Assembly (NCBI GenBank): GCA_031308135.1
Contig: JAHLJT010008756.1
Location: forward strand, 71,645,821 to 71,709,820
Origin: Acheta domesticus
Lineage: Eukaryota; Arthropoda; Insecta; Orthoptera; Gryllidae
Reading direction: 5' to 3'
DNA length: 64,000 bases
The translations under genes were made by a program, and so were the position numbers. The notes beneath the pieces are model-generated. The model was given only the letters and a program-made list of their open reading frames with translations. It made no database searches and was not told where the DNA came from. Position 1 is the stretch's first letter; every line of letters starts with the position of its first letter. Positions 1 to 10,520 of the stretch are shown piece after piece.

Positions 1-459
1 TTGCTCTCGTTTCTCTCGTGCTCTCGTTTGCGTCTCGTCAATTCAAGAAAATGCGACAAAACTTTCTGTTTTATCAATTGCCTTTCTGTAGTGCGTGCAG
101 TTCTCTACCAGGCACGCTAAACAACACATTACCCAACCCAACCTCTGATAGCGGACGCTTGCAGAGCGCGTTTTCAGCAATCGACTGCCCCAAGTCGAGG
201 GCTGAGAATCGCTCGGGTACGGCAACAGTTAACGTTTACTCCCTTCACAGCATGCGCCGCCGCTGCCACCACCACAGAAATCTCTCGCAAGGAACAACTC
301 GCTCTTGTTTGAATGAAAGCGTCTGCGGATTCTAATACAAATTCTGCCATGCATGTCATTGGGAAGAGGTACCTTGGTAGCGTTCATTAATTTAAGCCTA
401 CTAGTAATTTACATTTCCCCCTTGACGATTTCTGCGGCCGTCCTTCACTAATCCATCCC
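1..459. other. No gene recognised
   Basis: The first bases are a short CT-rich imperfect repeat built on the unit CTCTCGTTT. The reading frames here are about 60 to 105 codons, overlap on both strands and show no recognisable domain. I see no RNA gene or transposon end. Confidence 0.5.

Positions 460-523
<64 letters not shown>
460..523. repeat. (ATT)n microsatellite
   Basis: About 21 uninterrupted copies of the triplet ATT. It is a pure simple-sequence repeat and likely to vary in length between individuals. The same triplet recurs at 29537-29567 and 33750-33795. Confidence 0.97.
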
Positions 524-1244
524 GTACCAAAATATTGCAGTGATTCCACTCTAGATAGCCGAGAGAAAAATTAACAAGTTAGAATGTGTATAAATAACCT
601 CTTGTTTCTTAATTAAGTAATTAGGGATGAATAAATATATAATTCATAATAATAAATATAAAATTGAAATACGGTTTTATTTGATATTTTTATGAACTTC
701 AAATTGTATTTTGTAAATTGTATTGAACGACTCATATTTTCGTTCCTACATTCAAAGATAATTTTAAATCAAATCACGCAAAACGTCATCAGTCACTTTT
801 GAAGTGTCTGTATGTAATGGTTATGTGCTTTTATTACAAATACACTCCGATTCATATTTACAAAATAAAATCCTATTTTTAATGGCAAAATCTTATTTGT
901 TCGTTTTTTTTTAAATTATTTATTCGGAAAGGTCTACGAAGTTCACGTCTTCTTTCCACAACTTCCTCTCCATTCCAATGTACTAATTTCTTCTGGTGGT
1001 CCATGGTTGCGAAGCAATTTTCTCACAGATAATTTTATCTACTGGGTACACGAGAACGGCGAACGGGGTAATGGGTTCTAAAGACTTCTGGAGTTTCCGA
1101 ATCCATGGAAGTGCTACGAGCCTGCGACCGTGCACAACGCCAGAGGCTGTGCGACCGATGGCAACCGGGGACGGCTTGTCGCCTCTCGCCCCTTTCCGAG
1201 TTGACGCAGATTCACAACAGCGGCGTTCACGGCAAGCGCCTTCT
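524..1244. other. AT-rich intergenic DNA, no gene recognised
   Basis: AT-rich sequence up to about 950, becoming more balanced between about 1050 and 1240. Frames of 63 to 93 codons at 996-1296 overlap each other and run into the SINE beside them, so I do not treat them as genes. Confidence 0.5.
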
Positions 1245-1446
1245 GTTTTTGGTTTTTATCAACATCAAGATCATTAGTGACCACTATTGGATTTAACATT
1301 ATGTAACTGAAGATCATACGATGTGGTGATGATAGGGGGTGAAAGGACAAACACAAATACAACCATGCCCGAGGAGGGACTGGAACCCGTGATCCTTGGA
1401 TCCGAGATCGCTACGACAGCATTTTTTTTAGCGTTCTCGGCCACAG
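1245..1446 (-). mobile_element. tRNA-derived SINE, copy 1
   Basis: Read on the minus strand, this begins with a tRNA-like head: an A-box-like GTGGCCGAGAACGCTAA and a B-box-like GGGTTCCAGTCCC spaced about 40 bases later, as in an internal RNA polymerase III promoter. The body that follows (CCTTTCACCCCCTATCATCA, then TAATGTTAAATCCAATAG) matches the SINE at 61848-62073 over almost its whole length, which defines the family from this window alone. The head carries a run of eight A residues that disrupts the tRNA fold, so it is not a functional tRNA. No target-site duplication is evident. SINEs move with enzymes supplied by a partner LINE; the partner is not identifiable here. Confidence 0.85.
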
Positions 1447-3061
1447 GAGATCATAAATTCCTTTCACCTAATCTATAAGTAGAAACTAGTAATAAGCAAA
1501 TCTCAATGAAAAAGAATTCAATTCAAAACACGAAATTCTCAAGTGTAGAGAGTTCCATTTGCGGCGGCGACGGCGAGTTATCTCCCCCGTTTGCCCGTCA
1601 AGACTCCCCTCCCTCGGGGTAGAGCATTGTAAGTAGCCTAGCGGCTTTGCCTCTCGTGCAGCTGAACACTGCAACAGAGCAACTACGAATGCACGTGACG
1701 ATAGCGCCCCAAAAAACATGAGGTGTTCTGTCCGAAGTCTCGCTTGCTGTCTCAGCAGAGCCGGAGATACAACGAATTCACAAAACTAACACAGAAAGGG
1801 TGGAGTGCCAGGGTTTAAAGGACTGTAATTGTGAAACCTACAAGGATAATTATGTGTCAACAAATACTCTTAGAGAGACTTAACGCGTTATCGGAAAGGG
1901 CTAACAAATTATTAGTACGTCACCACATTTTAACTGTTGACGTTAAATAAATAAAATTACGACTTCGGTTTCCTTCTATCACTCAAATAAAAAGAAATGG
2001 AGCGAACGATTCTTGGTAATCCCAAAACATCGCAAAATACTTCATGGCCATTCCTTACGTAATGAGCTTTATTTGCTTCCCAATCGGACAAAGTTCGTCA
2101 AAACAAACCGCTCACACGAGCACCATTGACGTTTCTCCGTTTACTAATAAAACACGATGCAGATAGAATTCGTGTACACGAAAAGCTATACATATTTAAA
2201 AAATGTTATTTATTGGTTAAGTGACAAAATGTGTAAAAGTAGTAATTTTCACAAGTAAATTTACAAAAAGGTAATTCAAAAGCCAATCGTGAACACCGTT
2301 TACGTTAGCGAAATAAACGAATCCGTTCAAATTAATACCGTTCTCCTTGAAATGACACTTTCTTAATGTGTGAATTATCGTGGGCATCAACAAATTGTGA
2401 TGTTCGTATTTTGTTTACTAGATGAGAATCGGCATCCCTTTTGTCACATTCAAAACATGTAAACTGCTGTCACATTCAAAATATGTAAACTGCACTTCCC
2501 TAATTCTGTAGTGTGTCTGAAAGCTAGTAATGCGCGAATAGTTTTCACAGTCTATTACAAGAGTTGTGTTCACACGATTTTAATTCATTTGCAAGTCATT
2601 TCTGTCAACACAAAAGTTTCATAATTCGAATGAAAACGAAATAATAAAACTTGATTGTGTGTAATGATGGCGACAGTGTTAATATTTTTATTTTCACGAG
2701 ACGATAAATAACTTCCTCATAAACACGAAAAACGTTTTTCACCTAAAACACCAAAAGCTTTATTTTCAATATTATTCTAAATACTTGAAATTTTGAAATT
2801 CAAATAAAAATTGTTAATCATACGCCATCCACTGTATCTGCAGTAATATCATCCCCATGACTATTACCGAACATTCCAGACTATTTTATATAATATAAAT
2901 GAATGAATACTGGCTTGAATCTATTAATTAATACACTTTTGGAGTCTTGGAGTTTGGAGTCTTTTGAATTCATATTATATTTTCAGCACAGTTTAACAAT
3001 TTTGCCTAATTTTAATTAAAACAAAAGTTTAGAACATTCACACTATTCCCACTCATATATT
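1447..3061. other. Intergenic DNA, no gene recognised
   Basis: AT-rich sequence without a supported gene. The slightly GC-richer part around 1550-1730 contains a 77-codon frame on the minus strand with no recognisable domain. The only structured item is the 26-bp tandem duplication at 2442-2493. Confidence 0.5.
2442..2493. repeat. 26-bp tandem duplication
   Basis: Two adjacent copies of a 26-bp unit beginning TGTCACATTC and ending ATGTAAACTGC, differing at one base (C to T in the second copy). Such low divergence suggests a recent local duplication. Confidence 0.93.
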
Positions 3062-3276
3062 CCTCGCCAATCGCCTTTTTAGCTCCCTCACCGGAAAAGA
3101 AGTCCTGAAGCTGATTGCATTATCTTCGTAAGAGACGCAGGGTCCTCCCCTACTCGAGCAGTGACTCTTTCTGGAGTACTTGATACCGAAGGAGCTGGTC
3201 GCCGGACGCAGTGATAAATCGGAAATGTGAGGCGAGGCTGATGCGTGAGTGCGGCGAGCGTACTTGATTGGCGAGG
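3062..3276. mobile_element. Candidate MITE with 11-bp terminal inverted repeats
   Basis: The segment starts with CCTCGCCAATC and ends with its exact reverse complement, GATTGGCGAGG, 215 bp apart. The interior is more GC-rich than either flank and contains a 75-codon minus-strand frame that I do not recognise. No flanking target duplication is visible, so the transposon assignment rests on the terminal repeats and size alone. The alternative is a chance palindromic pair around an unknown exon. Confidence 0.4.
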
Positions 3277-3315
3277 ACAAGAACCAAAGGAATCACGCCA
3301 CTCACGCCAGTGAGA

Positions 3316-3370
3316 GAGAGACGCTACTCAATAATAGACCACAGAGAGACGCTATTCAATAATAGTCACT
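3316..3370. repeat. 28-bp tandem duplication
   Basis: Two copies of a unit beginning GAGAGACGCTA and ending CAATAATAG lie at a 28-bp period with a few mismatches. Confidence 0.85.
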
Positions 3371-3554
3371 GTTGAAAAGTGACCCGTCGTCGCGACTGTA
3401 TTTTGTCAATGTAGAATATTTTAACATATGTGTTCGTCATCGACGGACAAAGACCTCCCAGGTCACCCAATTTATCACCTTGTGATATTTGTCTTTGGGG
3501 ACACTTAAATATGCAAGTGTAGAAACACCACCCCACAACCCTTCATGCTTCATC

Positions 3555-3797
3555 CAGGGGGTGGGGTATCCAAACATGGCCCCATCCAAAAAGCCTAGTT
3601 TTTGTTTGTTACCTTCTTTTATTTGGCAAAATTGATTTCAATATTTATGTTAGAATTATGTATTTATTCAAAACTAGAATATTTTGTAGTATCGTATATA
3701 CACTACAAAAATAATATACAATATAATAACAAATATTTATCATTAAATAAAAATCTATGATGGCCCCCTCCAAAATGACCGGCTTGACCCACCCCTG
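3555..3797. mobile_element. Candidate hAT-like MITE, weak
   Basis: The left end CAGGGGGTGGGG and the right end, which reads CAGGGGTGGGTC on the other strand, form short imperfect inverted repeats beginning with CAG, the usual first bases of many hAT-type termini. Just inside each end is a GGCCCC-type block followed by a CCAAAA-type stretch. No matching 8-bp flanks are present, so this is only suggestive. The central part is AT-rich and has no coding potential. Confidence 0.33.
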
Positions 3798-4844
3798 ACC
3801 CGCGTATAGTAACCAAACCCACAGACTAAATGGGTCGAGCCACGAAATCGCTTTGCACACAGTTAGCTTTCATCTTGATTGCGTGAGAAATATGCTCATG
3901 CACTACTTCATCGCATCGTAAATTTATGATAAAATCTTAAGAATAATATGGTTACAAGTGTAACCATGTCAAACACTACAATTCCACAAAATTTAGCTTT
4001 ATTAGCAGCGACATTGCAAGAGCAAAGCCATTGTTCATAAGAAACTAATTTGACCAAAATATATTTTAAATTGGTTATAGTCAATACGTTAAATTACATT
4101 TGAATTATTTCATCAGCTATCAAAAGTCCAACATTTGTATCTTATTTGTTTGAATCCTTGATCTAGTTTCCTAATTATCAATATTGTAAAAAATGGAATG
4201 CTCTTTTGCTTATTGTAAAAAATGGAATGTTCTCTGGACAGTAAAATGAATATTATTTATTGAAATTGAGATTCATTGGTTCATGGAGAGCTTGAAATGA
4301 CAAGTTATTTTCGTAACTTTCTTTGTCCCGAACGTCTTATTATACGTGTTTTTAATAAAATTAACTCTTTGTCGGAAGTAGACAGTTGAAACATTGCGAT
4401 GCTAACTTTACAATAAACAATATTACAACTGCAATGTCTAAGAACATTTTAAACCGTGTGTTAACAAGTGAGCCAACACGTCAACTTCAATGATAACGGA
4501 ATTGCGACATAGTCTTGGTGCTAACTGAACGTTCAAGGGTAAACGTACGACTAACCTCCGGGATGTGGCAAAGTTTCACTGGAATAGTAAACTGTCGTTC
4601 TGCTCGTACGAGTACACTCGTTCATCTGCCCATTTATTCTTTCATCCATATTTCATTTGCAGGAATACCTTCCTTCTATATACTTTCAAAAGTAAGTTTC
4701 ATACTTCAAAAGAATCTATATCACTAATTTCCAATGCGCGCAGAAATTTAAAGAAAACTAAGAAGCGTTCAACAGCGTTTCCTGAACGAATATATTCTCA
4801 TATTCACTAACGACACAGCCGACGCAATGCGAAGAGGCGGAACA
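3798..4844. other. AT-rich intergenic DNA, no gene recognised
   Basis: AT-rich sequence. Two overlapping frames of 70 and 81 codons at 4515-4810 have no recognisable domain and no conserved context. Apart from a small tandem duplication, nothing else stands out. Confidence 0.5.
4180..4236. repeat. About 30-bp tandem duplication
   Basis: The unit TTGTAAAAAATGGAATG occurs twice about 30 bases apart, with the intervening CTTTTGC-type sequence diverged. Confidence 0.8.
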
Positions 4845-5043
4845 AGCGTCGTGGCACCTTAGCATGTCACGAGCTTCTCTGCGCAACTAGCTTCGGGAAA
4901 GGGAACTATTAGTAACCCCGCCGTTTTACTATACTGATGGCGTTGTCTCTGGTGGCGAGGTGATGAACTGCGTGAAGGGGCGATTACGTCGTGGCACTCG
5001 TGCCACGGACTCCCGCTCGTGGCATCGACCTTGACAACTCTAG
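4845..5043. mobile_element. hAT-type MITE, 5'-truncated relic
   Basis: This aligns, in inverted orientation, with the MITE at 57605-57827 over roughly 200 bp. Shared blocks include CGTCGTGGCACTCGTGCCAC, GGTGATGAACTGCGTG and the inner terminal repeat CCTTGACAAC. The other copy has clear hAT-like ends and an 8-bp target duplication; here the left terminal repeat is missing or scrambled and no duplication can be seen. It is non-coding and depended on a transposase made elsewhere. The palindromic core GTGGCACTCGTGCCAC should form a stable hairpin. Confidence 0.8.
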
Positions 5044-5059
5044 GGACTCTAGCAATATC

Positions 5060-5300
5060 CCTAAAGCCAGAGCACTTTGATCACAGCGGTTGCGAACGAG
5101 CGGAAGCGGCCGATGTGCGGTTGGGAGCGGGCGTCGCCGGCGTTTCCCGCACTTTCAACCCGCCCCTTCGCTCGTCTCTCGCGGGCGCTGCGCGGAACGA
5201 GGTTGCGCACGCGGTTAGTAATCTTGCAACTTTCCTAGCAGCTCGTGACTTTGCGGTATTTGCACGTGAACGCATGGAATGCTGCACAGCTGTAGTTCAT
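5060..5300. other. GC-rich, CpG-containing island
   Basis: This stretch is far richer in GC and CpG than its surroundings, with runs such as GGGCGTCGCCGGCG and CTCGCGGGCGCTGCGCGG. A 97-codon plus-strand frame and a 68-codon minus-strand frame both stay open, as expected from composition. I see no TATA box or splice pair. It could be a promoter-proximal island or a first exon of an unseen gene, but no function can be claimed. Confidence 0.4.
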
Positions 5301-5326
5301 TTAATCAGGTAGCATATAATTATTTT

Positions 5327-5607
5327 CAGGGGCATCCAGAATTGGGGGGGGGGGCAGGTGGGGCAACTTGCTCCACGCCCCGTCTTAATTTGGACCCCGA
5401 TTTTTTCTTCGTTCAGAAGAAATGAAAAATATATTTTTCTCTAATCCAAATTGAACGTTATAAGTTATTTCTGATGCATGGAGAAATGAATTCTGGTAAA
5501 GAACTATAGGAGGAGGGAATTAGTTGTTTTATTTAAGGGGATCCCCCTTAAATAAAACCCCCTTGGATCAACTGCCCCGGCCCCCTTGTTTTCTCTGGGC
5601 GCCCCCG
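5327..5607. mobile_element. hAT-like MITE with imperfect target duplication
   Basis: The left end CAGGGGCATCCAGA and the right end, which reads CGGGGGCGCCCAGA on the opposite strand, are inverted repeats. Homology continues inward through a G-run to GGGGCAACTT and GGGGCAGTT. Eight-base flanks ATTATTTT and ATTATTAG agree at six positions, the duplication length expected of hAT elements. The interior is AT-rich, non-coding and holds a near-perfect palindrome at 5527-5557 centred on GGGGATCCCCC, plus an 11-base G-run near the left end. Confidence 0.7.
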
Positions 5608-8169
5608 ATTATTAGAAAACATTTAATTTCAAAATTTAAATTCACTATTCACCTCATTCGGTGTATCACTGAATGGGGAAAACAGTTTGCGTTTTTGGGG
5701 GAGGAACCGATTTCGGGGACATATCAGACAGATATCTATACTTTATTAACAAGTCTTTGCCTTTTATTAGTTTGCAGTTTTCACTCGCTCATAATTTGAG
5801 ACAAGAATATGAACGTTCCACTCAGTGGGGTGATAATGCGCTATTCTAATTAAAACTACTTCACTATTAAGCTATAAAAATTAACAAAACTGCGGGATTT
5901 ATCTGTGCAGCTAAAGAAATACATCAACATATTTCGGTAAGTTGGCCTGGCAAAGTTGGTCCAGAGACAAAAAGACCAAAAGGTGAACCAAGAGGGAAGA
6001 GAAATAGTGGCAGTTGGAACAAAAAATTATAAAGGGGAAAAAGAAAGGACGACAGAAATATAGAAGGAATATTATCGTTTTAGAATTTAAATATAATTTT
6101 CACGAAAATAACGATAACATAAGGTTTAAAATCTAACCTAATTCTCACGGAAAGAAAGACGAGGCCTTGATTAAGTTAACGACGTCACAACAATGAGATT
6201 CCCACCTATGACGAACGAACGCCAGTTGACGGCTGAAAGTAGGCCATGAAATCTGTGGTCTCACATAACTTGGCTTGCGTACGCTGCCACAAGTAGCACA
6301 TTCCTACATTTAAGGGTTTTCTCTCTGCTTGTCACTGTAGTTTCATGAATCTGACAATGACACGTTACTTGGAGGACAAGCTCATTAGATTAAGGAAATG
6401 ACTCGGAGACTTTTCTAATACTTCATTGTTTTACTGGGCCAAGGATGAGCAATTAGATACTCGTAAACGCACAACTTCCTAGATAAATACATTTACATGA
6501 AGCAAGTTTCTAAATTGAATATTATTCAGAAATGTTTTCTCAAACTAATACATTCATTTGTATCGTCCTTTTCTTTGTTAAAATACCATTTTTACTAGAT
6601 TTAAAAATGCCTACTCTAGTATTCATTATTATAATTGACTGTAGACACTAGCAGAATAATAACACTGCTTCAACAGATGAAAAAGTCAAATGAAAATCGG
6701 TAGGAAAGGAAAGAATGAGATCACAGAACTGAGGATAGTTTTTCTCATCCCAGTTCTCTTCTTCGTAACTAACTCAGTGTTCACATATTAGGTCCATACC
6801 TTCGAAGATCACTTATTCCAAAAACGTAAGCAGCGAATCTCATCACTGCCCCCCAGAAAACAGTCTGATTACTACACACCCCATCTATATTCCCAGGAGG
6901 AAGCTTAAATACATTTTCAATTTCAATACACTAATGAGTAGGGAGAGGATTTTTCTGCCCTAACAAATCTTGAAATATGTTTTTAAAAATGTGCATTTAT
7001 GACCTAAAAATTCTAAAATATGCACTTTAATATGTTATTAAAATTGACATATTTCATTTTCTGTATAAACGTTTCTTGATAAAATTTAGGAGAAGTATGC
7101 TTGAAATGAAATGATATATTTTTGTGTAAACATAATATACACTAGCTTTCTTCGCGGGAGAAATAATTGAAGTAAATATGCTCCTAAGTGAAGTACATTG
7201 TACGTCTTGTTTCATTTTCTGTCTGGTTAAAAAAATGACATCAAGAAATATCCTACATTTTCACAGGTATTTTATTATCTATACAAAAGAAAAAAACATC
7301 AACTATGACAAGCTCCTTCTAATCAACGAATGGTCACAAATAAATAGATTCTAAGAAAAAAATGTTACGTGTCGCCGATATGTCTCTATTTTAACGAAAA
7401 ATGCAAAATATGCTGTTATAATTACACGAATATGCAGAACATATTTGGCCATAAATATGCAACGGACAAAAATAAGCAAAATCATACCGATCCCAATGGT
7501 CCGATTAAAATAACTTGGTGATTGACATTTAAGCTTCTGAAGCTGTAGCTTCATACAATATGAGTGTATGATTTGGTTACTTTAATAAATATTTATTTCC
7601 TTGTCCCGGAAACACATGCTCATCGGTACGCAAACTGTCAACGTCACTCCCTTCCGTTCGCAACTGTCAACTACCAACTCATTTTAATCGGACCATAATA
7701 ATGAGATTTGAAAGAACATACAATGGTCTTCCCACTTAAATTCACTGAATTTTCTAAGTTGCACAGAATTTAAAGACGACGCTTTCTCTCCACAAAGTAT
7801 TGCCAAAGAAATGCAAGTAAAATGCTAAACGCGCGACTTTTGTAAAAGGATACTTGAAGAATTTGCAACCGGTAATTGACCGCATGCTCTCTTCTAGTGA
7901 ATCAGAATTCGCGTGAGGTTTTAGAATTTACGAAGTAACCTGAACTTAAGCAAAGTTGCAAATCTTGCAAAGATGTCGAGAGAGATTGTTTTTCCTAATG
8001 GACGCTCTGGAGAACGTACTATCGCACAACAGTAAAACGAGAATGAATAGTCGGATGTTGCAAAAAGATGAAAGGTATGAAATTTTTTAACTTTTCTGAT
8101 AAATAAACATTATTCATTTTTATTCTGTCGTCGTAAAGATTAATTTTACTTCCTCGCTACGGAGTAGAG
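5608..8169. other. AT-rich intergenic DNA, no gene recognised
   Basis: No frame here looks like a gene. Within 7018-7460 the heptamer AATATGC occurs five times, discussed as a finding. The rest is ordinary AT-rich sequence. Confidence 0.55.
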
Positions 8170-8850
8170 AGAATCTTATGTAACGCTGAACGAAGAAACT
8201 GCGAATTTTCGGTAGAAAAACTCTTACTGCAGGGCCCTGGTAACGAAAAATGGGATAAATCCAGCTAAATTACTACATTTGGAAAATAAATCCTCTATCG
8301 TGGGGTGTAACCAGAATTCCTGTTTTGTGGGTCATTGATTCCAAAACCTAGAATGACGGCAAAACGTCTGTCCGTCTGTGACCAACGTTAGCGGCTAAAC
8401 CGTTTAGCCGATTTTCTGCAAAATTGATATTCTCTTATCGAACTGGCTGATGTCACGGGGCCTTGAATTTGAAACCGATAATTCAATTTTCAAGTGATGC
8501 CCCTGGGACATTTTCCAAATTAAAAAAAAAGGTACCATCGTTTTTTATTACGTTTTGATGTTGTGTTTGAGGTTTTTGATTGTTGTGTTGTGGTTTAAGA
8601 GAATGGTGCAGGTTTCATGTTCGTTGAAAACGCTGATTTTTCGAAAATGGCAAAAGTTCAAACTTCTTTTGGCATGTCCCTACAACTACAATAATGACGA
8701 TAGAGATTTCTTCCATTAATTAAATCTGTTCCTTAAAGATGTAATTTGAAATAAGGTCAGGTACAATTTTTCGAAAATTTGAATACCTATCGCGTAATTT
8801 TGCGTGCAAATATGGGCAATAGAGTACGTGCTGTTATAGCATCTATAGTT
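8170..8850 (+). repeat. Interspersed repeat family A, copy 1
   Basis: This region shares diverged but collinear sequence with 18580-18940, 24110-24790 (inverted) and 47270-47690. Shared landmarks are a GTCTGTCYGTCTGT-like tract near 8370, GAATTTGAAACCGATAAT near 8467, GCCCCTGGGACATT near 8502, TTTAAGAGAATGGTGCA near 8595, and, in the second half, the reverse complement of AATTGTACMTGACC. It has no coding capacity, terminal inverted repeat or tail that would identify a class. It is set as the reference orientation for the family. Confidence 0.8.
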
Positions 8851-9639
8851 TAAAATTCAGAATACCTGGAACTGATTCTCTTCTTTATGATAAACAAACA
8901 ATAACAACAGAGTTTATTAAAGCCTTTGCCTTTTGTTTCCAACTCATTCACAGAAAAGTGTATTTGTTCCAAGTAGCTAAAACACGCCCTTCCAAACAGA
9001 AAACATTATCGAGAAGCTGAAACACGACCCCTTCTCCGACAATTTTCTATGGGTTCATCAGACAGCACGATGCACGCATGTTTTCACATTCGCTTGTCCC
9101 CGCACATAATTGAGTTTAAAATTGCACTGGATTAATAATCCTTCGATTTTATTTCCACCTGCCCTCATTATTAATTACCTATACATTTTATTATGAAATG
9201 TAAAGCAGGAGATAATTGAAAGGTATTCATGTGTTCGAAAAAGAGGAAGGAAAAGAGTGGGCATGGTGAAAAAGGAGTGGTAATGAAAAACGCTAAGAAG
9301 ATTGAGAGGAAATTGGAAGACAGAAAATAAAACAATAAAGAAACCCAGAGGAGACACAGGTAAGCACGTCTCTCCAGGCAGAGCATTTTCTCAATGACAA
9401 GACAGGTCCTGGATGATGGCCATTCAGAGTCCCTCCCCTTCCGTGATGACATCCTCGGAGAGGCTGCACCCCCTCCCCCTAAATCGCGCACGCCTCGCGG
9501 CGCCGCGCCGCGCCGCACGCTCGTATTGATCTTCGCGACCTTGAGTGCGCGCATGACAGTGGATCCTACGCTCTCACGAAACATCAAGATGCAGCTGCGC
9601 CACGTCTCCACCGCCCCCACCTATCGCCGCCCCCACAAG
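8851..9639. other. Intergenic DNA, no gene recognised
   Basis: AT-rich up to about 9170, then rising GC and purine content. A 149-codon minus-strand frame at 9171-9620 overlaps others in different frames and is rich in Phe, Leu and Ser from the purine-rich opposite strand; I do not accept it as a gene. A short GC-rich patch lies at 9460-9560. Confidence 0.5.
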
Positions 9640-10130
9640 AGACAGACGGAAAGGAAGAGGAGACGGAGAAGGAAAGAGAAAAGTTAGAGGAGAAGGAGAA
9701 GGAAAGGGAAAAGTTAGAGGAGAAGGAGAAGGAAAGGGAAAAGTTAGAGGAGACGGAGAAGGAAAGGGAAAAGGAGACTGGGAAAGAAAGGGAAAAGGAA
9801 CACAAGACGGAGAAGGGAAAATGAACACAAAACGGAGTGAGTAAAGAAAAAATGATGCGGACAAACAAGGAAAATAAAGAACAGACGGAGAAAGAGAAGG
9901 AAAATGAAAAAGAGACGGAGAAAGAAGAAAAACGAAGAGGCAATGGATCGGAAGGAAAAGAATGGAGAAAAGAAGCAAGGAAGAGGAGACAGAAGGAAAA
10001 GGAAGAAGAAACGGAGAAGAGAAGGAACAAAAAGAAGGGGGAAAGAGAAGGAAAAGTAGGAAGACAGAACGAAAAGGATAAAGAAACTGAGAAAGAGCAG
10101 GAAAGGAAGAGAATGAAAAAGGGAAGGCAT
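9640..10130. repeat. About 490-bp polypurine tract
   Basis: The plus strand is almost pure A and G with scattered C and T. The sequence is a degenerate expansion of GGAGAAGGAAAGGGAAAA and related units. All six frames stay open for long distances, giving Lys/Glu/Arg-rich products on plus and Phe/Ser/Leu-rich products on minus; this is a composition effect. The tract sits directly before the CpG-rich TATA-bearing island. Long purine tracts can adopt triplex (H-DNA) structure, but that is inference here. Confidence 0.9.
9661..9780. repeat. Four-copy 30-bp tandem repeat in the polypurine tract
   Basis: Four 30-bp units at 9661, 9691, 9721 and 9751, each of the form AGARGGAGAAGGAAAG plus GGAAAAGTTAGAGG, with single-base changes (AGACGG in units 1 and 4, AGAAGG in units 2 and 3). 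The array shows that part of the tract grew by unequal exchange or slippage. Confidence 0.93.
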
Positions 10131-10239
10131 AGAGGGAACAGTTTCCACTCAAAACGTAATCCAATATATTTCTCCCTTTCTTTCTCACTTTACTGATAGA
10201 CATCACTTCCCAAGACGGACCCTCCCTGCAGTCCCTTGG

Positions 10240-10520
10240 TGCAGCAGGTATGCAGTATGCCCCCCCACCCCCGTCGCAGCCGCCGCCGCCGCCGCCGCGC
10301 GGAAATGCGAGCGGTCGCGGGCCTGGCCCGGAGCCGCGCTGCTCCGCTCCGCGCCGACGCGTTATAAATACGCGTGCGCGCGCCCGCGCCTGCGTGCGTG
10401 CCAGGACGGCCGTGCGTGTACGCCACGCCACAGTCCCCTCTGCCTTCTCGCCTCTTCAAGAGAGCGCACAGTGGGAGGCGGGGTGAATGCAGCGGGACAA
10501 CACATCGGAGCACGCGCTCT
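10240..10520 (+). promoter_or_regulatory. CpG island with TATA box, candidate core promoter
   Basis: A very GC- and CpG-rich block following the polypurine tract. It contains a (CCG)n run at 10280-10298, a GC-rich stretch with CCGCGCTGCTCCGC, and the TATA element TATAAATA at 10363-10370 embedded in a CGCG context. Initiation on the plus strand would fall about 30 bases downstream, near 10395. No clear splice donor or supported coding exon follows; the frames on both strands are composition-driven. The island at 60340-60600 has the same TATA octamer in the same CGCG setting, which strengthens a promoter reading. The direction is inferred only from the TATA orientation. Confidence 0.45.

Noticed and set aside
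460..523. CRISPR-like regular array
   Set aside because: A pure trinucleotide microsatellite without spacers. No CRISPR array exists anywhere in the window.
9574..10431. 285-codon minus-strand frame and its overlaps
   Set aside because: It lies on the pyrimidine complement of a purine tract; every frame there is open and rich in Phe, Ser, Leu and Pro. There is no domain or codon signature of a gene.
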